Source: CAVRUD01 sp963849635 (GTDB lineage: Bacteria > Chloroflexota > Chloroflexia > Thermomicrobiales > UBA6265). Taken from it: 64,000 nucleotides of DNA. This document shows positions 54,791-64,000 of this stretch, in pieces. Position 1 is the stretch's first letter, and each line of letters begins with the position of its first letter. Location: positions 124,001 to 188,000 of the forward strand of contig CAWKIA010000018.1 in the NCBI GenBank assembly GCA_963849635.1, written 5' to 3'. The notes below the pieces were generated by a model. That model was not told where the DNA came from and did not search any database. It saw only the letters and a program-made list of their open reading frames with translations. A program made the position numbers and the translations under genes.

Positions 54791-56334
54791 TTACGGTACA
54801 ACCTCGACGACCGCCATCATCCCGAAGTCTTCATGGGAAAGGATGTGGCAGTGGTAGACGAACTTGCCATCGAAATCGTCGAAGCGCATCCGAATGATTG
54901 TCTCGCTGTTGGGCGGGAGGATCACGGTATCTTGCCATCCACGCGCCGCCACCGGCTCGCCGTTAAACGCGACCACCTGAAAGTCGTTCACGTGGATATG
55001 GAACGGGTGAAAGTGGCTGCTGGTATTACGGACGATCCACTCCTCGAGACGCCCCAACTTGACGGTCTGGTCCACGCGATTCATGTCGAAATGCTTGCCG
55101 TCGATCGCGAAATAGAGCGGGGCCCCGGGCTCTTCGAAACGGTGACCCGGACATTGTCGACCGGCATCCCGCGGAGATCATCGAACTGGATAAGTAATCT
55201 CGGCAATGGACCGTCGGATCGATGGGATCCCCAGAAATGTCGAGGTCGCAATCAGGACATCAGGCTGGGCCTGATAGTCAAGGCCCCAGAGAGCGTGCGG
55301 AGTTCGTACGTTCCCGGGTTCGTCGAAGCTTGCACCATACTTCAGTGCGCTCGGCGGGAGCCAGAGAAGCAGTTCACTGAACGCCACCACCTGATCGTAC
55401 GGGTTACCGTCGTCGGCGATCTCGTAGAACATATGGCCTTGGAGAGCGAGGAAGAAGAACGTGTCCGAGCTCACATTGGCGATCCGCCAGCGCTGAGTTT
55501 CGCCTGGCTGCATCGGAGATCACCGGCTCGAGCTGGCCATTGATGAAACGTTGAAGCGACGTCTGGTTGCCATACGGGACCAGCTATCGTTTCCATCGAA
55601 CTGCGAGGCCGAAAGGACGAGCGTTCGCTCGGTGATGCCCGGCAATGCCAGGAGCTCATCAAGATCACCCTCGACAATGATCACTCCACCGAGACCGCCA
55701 TTGGTCTGCGCTGCGGTGTTGCCATGGCAATGGGGGTGATACCAGAAGGTCCCGGCCGGGTGGTTGTCTGGGAGCCGATACTCGTAGTCGAACGTCTCGC
55801 CAGGGTTGACCTCGACGAAGATGTTGTCCGCGTTGTCTTCGGTGAAACATGAAAGCCATGGGTGTGGATGTTCGTGCAATCGCCGAGGCCATTGGTCAAG
55901 ACGAGCCTGAGTGTTTCGCCAGCCTTCAACCGAAGGTCGGCCCAGGAAACTCTCCGTCGTAGGTGTAGGTAGTGACCTCGCGTCCAGCAATCGAGGCGGG
56001 CGCAATTGCGACGTTGAACGGCTGTTTCAAGCACGCCGTTCTCACTGGTCCGCAGGGATGGTTCTCGCAAGCGGTCTCACCCGTAACGCCATTGAATGGG
56101 GTTGGAGGGCTGGGAGTACCTTCCGGTGCCGGCAGGGGTCGAAGCGCCATGGTCCATCGAATGAGGGGTACCTGCGTCCGGAGTAGCCTCTTGCGCCCGC
56201 CCGAGCCCCAGACCAAGCCCAACGCTACCGATACCGGCAAGCGCCGCTGCTCCACCCCCAACGAGCCGACGACGGGAAACCTTGTTCGCGCTCTTACGGA
56301 TCAGTTTCGATTCGTCGCGTCATCGGTTCCTCAT
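54791..56334 (-). pseudogene. Multicopper oxidase, Tat-exported, broken by about eight frame changes
   Basis: Starts at ATG 56334 behind AAGGAGAG. The signal has a twin-arginine motif (SRRRLVGGGAAALAGIGSVG) and an Ala-Thr-Pro linker. Copper motifs recognisable in different frames are NIHTHGFHVSP, TFWYHPHCHGNTAAQTNGG, HFHPFHIHVNDFQVV and the C-terminal type-1/type-3 site YHCHILSHEDFGMM, so all four copper-binding blocks are present. Together they represent a laccase/bilirubin-oxidase-like enzyme of about 510 residues that would oxidise phenols or metals outside the cell. Conserved motifs argue that the breaks are sequence errors, but the density here is the highest in the window, so real decay remains possible. 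Confidence 0.75.
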
Positions 56335-56474
56335 TGAAGCACTCTCCTTCAACCCTGAAGTAGATGAGTTGACTGGACGGCAAATGTGCGATGCCCGGGG
56401 CACAACGTGCGCCCCGGGCACCTCAACGAAGCATAGGGCTTCGATCACTCGTGTCCGGAATTGTCAGACGAGTC

Positions 56475-57154
56475 TTACGCCGCCGGAGTCGCGGCCATAT
56501 CCGGTCCATGGGTGCTCTCGATGTTTTCGATCACCTCATCGAGCAGCCAAGCACCGTCGACGTTCTTGAAGATCCACAAGATCGGTCTCCAGCGGACCTT
56601 CGGCCGGCGGGCTCGTCGCGCCGAAGTAATCAACGAGGGCGCCAACACGGCCGTCGGCGTAGACGGTGACCTCGCGAATACCGAGCAGCTGCGTTTGGTC
56701 CTCTTCGGCCGAACGCAACGGATTCGGCCTCCATCGCAGCAACGAAGTCTTCGTCGAACAGCATCAGGCCAACCTGGACGACGATGAACTCATCGGTCGT
56801 GCCAGAGAAGGACGCCAGATAGTCGCCGGCGTTGTAGCAGGCAATGCTTCCGCGAATGGCTACGGTAACTCCGGCGACGGTCGCGTCGTCGGCCGGCGTC
56901 CCGCTCGGGAGTGTGACCTCCACCGGGGTAGCTTCGAAAGCGGCGGACGCTGCTTCGCCCGCGCCCGCCGGGGCAGGCGTGCCGACCAACGCCTGCAGTT
57001 CTTCCATGGTGCGCTGTTCGTAGGTGCATTCCTCCGGGTTCGGCGAATTGTCGGCCGAAGGCGTTGCGTCTTGGGCCGACACACTAACGCTAAAGACAGA
57101 TAGCATCAGCATCGCGAATATCATCGAGAAGCTTCGCAAGGCTAGGCTCTTCAC
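56475..57154 (-). CDS. Small exported protein with NTF2-like fold, two apparent frameshifts
   Basis: About 225 residues. The start GTG 57154 follows GAGGGAGGG. A signal peptide (SMIFAMLMLSVFSVSVSAQ) and Thr/Pro-rich start (DATPSADNSPNPEE) are followed by a domain with ATVAGVTVAIRGSIACYNAGDY, GTTDEFIVVQVGLMLFDE and, after frame changes near 56718 and 56578, TVYADGRVGALVDYFG and WIFKNVDGAWLLDEVIE. This pattern fits SnoaL/NTF2-like domains. Function unknown. It lies 140 bases ahead of the multicopper oxidase on the same strand. Confidence 0.5.
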
Positions 57155-57480
57155 GGGTAGATGCCCTCCCTCGTACAATAACGCTTCCCCGGGCCGTCCG
57201 GGGGATTCGATGAGAACATTGTCATTGTTGGGGAAAAGCTTCCAAATCACAACAAGGAAATGTTGATCCAACCGAAAGTACTATGTGTGTCTTGTGATTG
57301 CAGGCGCGAGCACTTTTGGCGCTGAGAACAACGACTATTCGCCTGACCAAGGCTGCCATCAGGAGCAACGGAAACCGGAGCTGTCCGTACATCAATTTCC
57401 CGCGCCACTGCGCCATTTCTGGTATACTTAGTGGCGATAAGTGGTGTCTATTTTGTGCGACTCAACGGGGGTACCGGCTC
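57155..57480. other. Divergent intergenic region upstream of gyrA
   Basis: About 325 bases. It has a -10-like TATACT at 57423-57428 for gyrA and a GGGGGT purine-rich stretch before the GTG. I see no gene in it. Confidence 0.4.
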
Positions 57481-60000
<2,520 letters not shown>

Positions 60001-60045
60001 ATCCGTGGATCTGCGGATAGAAACATCCAACAACCAAGCGTTCAT

Positions 60046-60072
60046 ACGGCCGGCACTGTGAGTGCCGGCCGT
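60046..60072. terminator. Perfect stem-loop between gyrA and the convergent gene
   Basis: 12-base perfect stem (ACGGCCGGCACT/AGTGCCGGCCGT) with a GTG loop, without a T-run. Confidence 0.6.
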
Positions 60073-60115
60073 ACTGATGTCTGAGCCCGAAGCGCTCACG
60101 TGAAGAACTGTCGCC

Positions 60116-61060
60116 CTAGATTCCCGGCCCTCGTATCTCCAGGGCAACCCTGCGCGCTCCAATCGCCATCACCGGCACGGCGACCAGGAGCACAACTGAC
60201 ACGACCAGGAGTGCCCCGTCGAGCACGCGGACCACGTCGCCACTCGACCGCTGCCAGGTTGGCCCTCGATCCATCAGCCACAGTCCGAGAAAAAGCATGC
60301 CGAGCATGGCCGACGGAGCGACGAGTTTCGCTACCTGGGGCAGCACGACGACCGCCACGGTCAGCACAACCATCAAGGCAAACACTTCGAAGACTCGGTC
60401 CACAACCTCTGTGATTGATGGATTGAGGGGGGAGCCCAGCATTTCCGGTACAAGAAAGGCGACCGGCGCGAATAAGAGAGCGGTACTGTCCGGGCCGTCC
60501 CAGGTCAGTGCGACGGACAACACTGCGGCACCGAACAGCGTCACGACCGCGGCGGTCGTCGCGACGATCGCCGGTGTCGATGTTCCCAGCTGGTTCGAAA
60601 TGTATGGCACCCGGACCGCCGACGCTTGTAACGACAGAAAAGGCAGAACGATCGTCAGAATGACGACATTCATCATGCAGATACGCGCGATAGGTTCAGC
60701 CCCAGATGAGCGGCCAACCCACCATCCCACGATCTGACTCAGCACCATCATCAAGAGCGTGATCGGTATTGAACGGATCGGAATGATGTCCAGAAAGCCG
60801 GATGGAATCAGTGCGACGACGACGATCACGCCGTACGGGCCAGCCAGGAGGATACCCCGAAGCAAAGGATGGAGCGGCCTGTCCTCGTCGCGTGAGCGGA
60901 CAGGAGGCTGCACCCGTGGTGGGCCACCAAGCTGCGGATAGTCGCTTGCTTGGCGAGTGGCCGCGCCAGGCGACCTACCCAGGTCAGGCAGGTAATTGTC
61001 TGGGTCAGGAGGCAGGGCAAGATCGGGCAGGATCGGTCGTCCACCGCGCTCGAATCCCAT
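60116..61060 (-). CDS. Polytopic membrane protein of unknown function
   Basis: Protein of 314 residues. The first 65 are Pro/Arg-rich and cytoplasmic-looking, followed by about eight hydrophobic helices (GILLAGPYGVIVVVALIPSG, IPITLLMMVLSQIVGWWVG, MMNVVILTIVLPFLSL and so on). I do not recognise the family. It lies between convergent gyrA and the PHP phosphatase gene on the same strand, whose stop is about 18 bases upstream of this start, so they are probably co-transcribed. Confidence 0.6.
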   Translation of the reverse strand: MGFERGGRPILPDLALPPDPDNYLPDLGRSPGAATRQASDYPQLGGPPRVQPPVRSRDEDRPLHPLLRGILLAGPYGVIVVVALIPSGFLDIIPIRSIPITLLMMVLSQIVGWWVGRSSGAEPIARICMMNVVILTIVLPFLSLQASAVRVPYISNQLGTSTPAIVATTAAVVTLFGAAVLSVALTWDGPDSTALLFAPVAFLVPEMLGSPLNPSITEVVDRVFEVFALMVVLTVAVVVLPQVAKLVAPSAMLGMLFLGLWLMDRGPTWQRSSGDVVRVLDGALLVVSVVLLVAVPVMAIGARRVALEIRGPGI

Positions 61061-61077
61061 CCCGACGGAACCTGAAA

Positions 61078-61935
61078 CTACGCGGTCGGGACGAGTGATC
61101 GCAACGCGGTTACCGGTTCCAGCGTGCGATTTCGTCCGCGAAACGAGGCGACGTGCTCAATGCCGCAAAGACCGAGCACATCCAGTGTCTTGGCAATTCC
61201 AGCGCCAACGGTCTGGGTCGCATGCGAATCCGAACCGGTCGTGACGTACGTACCGCCCGCCTCGACATACCATCGAACGATGGCCGGCCCAGGCATGCTT
61301 GTCTTTGGTGACTGCCGTATGCCTGAGGTGTTGATCTCGAATGTCGTCTTACCACCGGCAATCATCCGGGCAAATATCGTTTCGAAGCGCTCCCGGTAGC
61401 GGAGAGGATCGTAATCTCGATGCGTCGCCGGCGCGTACCGCTTTGGGAGGTCAAGATGACCGATGGTGTCGAACCATCCGGTTTCGACCGCCGCTTCGAT
61501 CTGATCGAGGTAGGGCAAAAAGATGTCGTCAAACGATTTCCCATCGAAGCTATCCGGGAAGATCAGTTCTCCCTGTGGTGTGTAATGAACCGACCCAATG
61601 ACGAAGTCGAAGTCGTAGCTGGTAACAAAACGCTCCACGGGGCCAATCGTCGCAAAATTGAAGTCAATTTCGGCGCCCGCGAGGACGGTGAGAACACCGG
61701 CATATTCCGTGCGGCAGGCCTCCAAGGACTGGAAGTAGCGATCCGCGGTCCAGTAGCCAAATCCGAGATCGACCGGCACGTGGTCAATATGGTCGGTGAA
61801 TGCAATCTCCGTGACTCCGGCCGCCACCGCCGCGGCACATGAGTCTCGCATCGGTATCCGGCAGTCAACCGAAAACTCGCTATGGACGTGATAATCAAAC
61901 ACGTTGCGCCCCACCTGATCGATTAACACTCCCAC
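61078..61935 (-). CDS. PHP-domain phosphatase (histidinol-phosphatase-like)
   Basis: Metal-dependent phosphoesterase with FDYHVHSEFSVD, AFTDHIDH, AGAEIDFNF, GSVHYTP, TIGHLDLPKRYA and TTGSDSHA, the metal-ligand series of the PHP fold in the HisK/HisJ arrangement. It would remove phosphate from histidinol phosphate in histidine synthesis or act on a related substrate. A GTG near 61935 or 61929 is more likely than ATG 61989, which overlaps the divergent nadD region. The membrane-protein gene follows closely on the same strand. No other his genes are near, so the pathway is inferred. Confidence 0.83.
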   Translation of the reverse strand: MGVLIDQVGRNVFDYHVHSEFSVDCRIPMRDSCAAAVAAGVTEIAFTDHIDHVPVDLGFGYWTADRYFQSLEACRTEYAGVLTVLAGAEIDFNFATIGPVERFVTSYDFDFVIGSVHYTPQGELIFPDSFDGKSFDDIFLPYLDQIEAAVETGWFDTIGHLDLPKRYAPATHRDYDPLRYRERFETIFARMIAGGKTTFEINTSGIRQSPKTSMPGPAIVRWYVEAGGTYVTTGSDSHATQTVGAGIAKTLDVLGLCGIEHVASFRGRNRTLEPVTALRSLVPTA

Positions 61936-62031
61936 CCGGCGCTCACTATACCAGCGACCCGAAAATGCCGGTGACCCGTGGAATTGCACGGATGGCGTGC
62001 ACTACTTGCGACCGGACCTGGAGTCAACCGC

Positions 62032-62643
62032 GTGGAGACAGGGCATCGCCGGCTCGGCGTTCTCGGAGGCACATTCGATCCGGTTCACCACGGCCATCTC
62101 ATCCTGGCGTCGGAACTTCGCGCGGCACTCTCATTGGACACGGTCTTGATCGTCCCTAACGCGCGCTCGCCGTTCAAACCTGGCGAGTTGATCACGTCGG
62201 GTGATCACCGGGCGGCCATGCTCAAGCTGGCTGTGTGCGACACGCCCTGGCTGGAGCTATCGACCATCGAACTAGACCGCGGCGGCGTGTCCTACACCGT
62301 GGACACCCTGGGAGCGCTCAGCCTGATGCATCCGGCGGCAACGCTCGTCTTCCTGATGGGTGCTGATTCACTGATTGATCTGCATCGCTGGCGTCAACCG
62401 GCCGAAATCGTGCGTTTGGCGGAGATCGGGGTTGCGTCGCGCCCGGGATACCCTGTGGATGTTGATGCGGTCGTCGATCAGATCCCGGCGGCCCAAGGAC
62501 GCATCGCTGTGGTGCCGACTCCGCTGATTTCAATTTCAGGGACCGATATTCGGAACCGCGTAAGTACTGGGCGACCGATCGCCTTCCACGTTCCGCCCGC
62601 GGTCGAACGCTACATTCGCGAACAGCGGCTCTACCTCGATTGA
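62032..62643 (+). CDS. nadD: Nicotinate-nucleotide adenylyltransferase
   Basis: Transfers AMP to nicotinate mononucleotide in NAD synthesis. Protein of 203 residues with the nucleotidyltransferase motif GVLGGTFDPVHHGHL, MGADSLIDLHRW and the C-terminal ISISGTDIRNRV (ISSTxxR type). GTG 62032 follows GGAG; an earlier in-frame start (61978) lacks a site and overlaps the divergent gene. It is followed by secD 130 bases on. A conventional nadD-rsfS pair is not seen. Confidence 0.94.
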   Translation: METGHRRLGVLGGTFDPVHHGHLILASELRAALSLDTVLIVPNARSPFKPGELITSGDHRAAMLKLAVCDTPWLELSTIELDRGGVSYTVDTLGALSLMHPAATLVFLMGADSLIDLHRWRQPAEIVRLAEIGVASRPGYPVDVDAVVDQIPAAQGRIAVVPTPLISISGTDIRNRVSTGRPIAFHVPPAVERYIREQRLYLD

Positions 62644-62773
62644 TTACCCTGGAAGCGCAGACCTATACTGCGGCCTGCACAGCCCGCCAAGTCGCGGGCG
62701 ATCGTTCGATGTTTACAGGACGTTGGCCCGGCTCGGGCCAATCATCGCGCCCTGAGAATCTGGAGCCCTTCGC

Positions 62774-64000
62774 GTGCGCCTCCGGCCCACCCATACCCTC
62801 ATCGGCATCATCGTCCTGACCCTTGTTGCCGGTTGGCTCGTTGCTCCCAAGGACTTTCTGAACATCTTCGGTCTGAAAGATGAGGTCTATGTCCATGAGG
62901 GCCTCGATCTCCAGGGTGGACTCCAGGTCCTCCTCGAAGCCGATCCTCCGAATGGCGAAGATATTTCCTCCGACGCGCTCACCGGTACCCGCGACACGAT
63001 CGAGAAGCCGCGTCAATGAACTCGGTGTCAGCGAGCCGCTCATCCAGACCCGCGGTGACAACCAGATCATTGTTGAGCTCCCCGGCGTCTCCGATCCCGA
63101 ACAGGCGGTGAATGTCATCAGGGAGACCGCGCTCCTCGAGGTCGTCGATCCCGCTGGCGCCTTCGTCCAGGACGGCATGATCGTCGAAACCTCGTTGGGC
63201 GGTCCGGACGATGTCTTGTCTGACGGCACGCCCGAGGCAACACCGGCTGCGACTCCGGTCGACGGCTCAACGCCGGTGACAGCCGCGACACCCGAGGCTG
63301 AAGTCGCTGCCAGCCGCGGCCGCCACCACCGATGACCCCAACATTCCCGGTCCATTTACGACGATCATCACCGGCGAAAACTTCAACGACGCCTTCGTCA
63401 CCCAGAGTGCGACCGGACAGTATGTGGTCGGGTTCGAACTCGACGGCGACGGCGCTGACGCCTTCTACGAATTCACCAGCCAGAACATCGGACGGCAGAT
63501 GGCCGTCGTCCTCGACAAAGAGGTCATCTCCGCACCGGTCATCAACGCCGCCATCTCCTCCCAGGGGACGATCGAAGGGCCACCGCTGACCGAGGTCGAA
63601 CAGTTGGTCGTCCAACTGAAGGCCGGTTCGCTTGACGTGCCGTTGAACGTGATCTCGTCCCGAACCGTTGGCCCGACGCTTGGCCAGGAAGCGATCGACC
63701 GCTCGATCATCGCCGGTCTGGTCGGCCTCAGCGCGGTCGCCCTCTTTATGATCATCTACTACCGGCTGCCAGGTTTGCTCTCCGTGGCGGCACTCATTAT
63801 CTACACGATGGTAGTTTTTGCTCTGTTCAAGGTCATCCCGGTCACATTGACGCTGGCCGGAATCGCGGGGTTCGTCCTCTCGATCGGCATGGCTGTCGAC
63901 GCCAATGTGCTGATCTTTGCCCGGCTCAAAGAAGAGTTGCGCACCGGCCGGCCGCTCCAAAACGCCATCGAAGCGGGATTTGACCACGCCTGGCCGTCGA
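62774..64000 (+). CDS. secD: Protein translocase subunit SecD, 3' end outside the window, two apparent frameshifts
   Basis: SecD, with SecF, uses the proton gradient to pull preproteins through the Sec channel. GTG 62774 follows GGAG. Segments: N-terminal helix (LIGIIVLTLVAGWLVA), the SecD signature HEGLDLQGGLQVLLE, RVNELGVSEPLIQTRG (P1 domain), LLEVVDPAG, GRQMAVVLDKEVISAPVI (P1/TM2 border) and the membrane block IIAGLVGLSAVALFMIIYYRL with IGMAVDANVLIFARLKEEL. Extra bases near 63005 (after TIE) and 63313 break the frame. An Ala-Thr-Pro insertion (GTPEATPAATPVDGS) sits inside the extracytoplasmic domain. The gene continues past base 64000. Confidence 0.93.

Overview
The window is high-GC, gene-dense bacterial DNA. 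It has frequent GTG and TTG starts, stop/start overlaps, Shine-Dalgarno sites of the AGGAGG type and a Gram-positive style SOS box. The gene content suggests a Chloroflexota relative of the Thermomicrobia/Sphaerobacter group: mfd, mutS2, lexA, T-box control of leuS, myo-inositol-phosphate synthase, trehalose-phosphatase, PspA with an SPFH protein, and Ala-Thr-Pro linkers in exported proteins. That placement is inference from style and content, not from a search.

Layout. 0-3 kb: cell-wall operon (VanY-like peptidase, alanine racemase, D-Ala-D-Ala ligase). 3-5.4 kb: three minus-strand genes (beta-lactamase-fold hydrolase, P-loop kinase, S51 peptidase). 5.5-7.2 kb: a Gfo/Idh/MocA oxidoreductase flanked by two copies of a short intergenic repeat. 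7.3-12.7 kb: prfB with its programmed frameshift, a membrane metallopeptidase, FixX-like and 2Fe-2S ferredoxins, a PAP2 protein, and an unusual nuclease-like/phosphoribosyltransferase fusion. 12.7-18.5 kb: an unknown membrane protein, two MFS carriers, gcvPB. 18.7-21.7 kb: leuS behind a leucine T-box leader that contains a complete tRNA-Ala gene. 21.8-24.7 kb: translin-like protein, DUF192 protein, otsB, lipoprotein. 25-30 kb: CysRS/MshC-like ligase, then rpsF-ssb-rpsR and a parvulin foldase. 30-34.8 kb: DUF1648 protein, CDP-alcohol phosphotransferase plus acyltransferase, rimO, yajQ. 35-43.4 kb: DNA repair (mfd, mutS2, lexA) and a secreted hydrolase. 43.6-49.6 kb: DUF4126, dnaJ, purA, gpsA, fabZ, a glycosyltransferase. 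49.6-53.3 kb: PspA/SPFH envelope-stress cluster. 53.5-57.2 kb: inositol-phosphate synthase, a badly broken multicopper oxidase and a small exported protein. 57.5-64 kb: gyrA, a membrane protein, PHP phosphatase, nadD and the start of secD, which runs off the window.

Quality caveat. At least eleven genes, including essential ones (alr, leuS, mfd, rpsF, secD), are interrupted by single-base shifts, many in short homopolymers, with clean conserved protein on both sides. The simplest reading is uncorrected sequencing or assembly indels. I therefore describe these as whole genes and mark the shift positions.

The most unusual points are the tRNA-Ala gene inside the leuS T-box leader, the phosphoribosyltransferase fusion that lacks its catalytic aspartate, and the paired oppositely charged extensions on ribosomal proteins S6 and S18.
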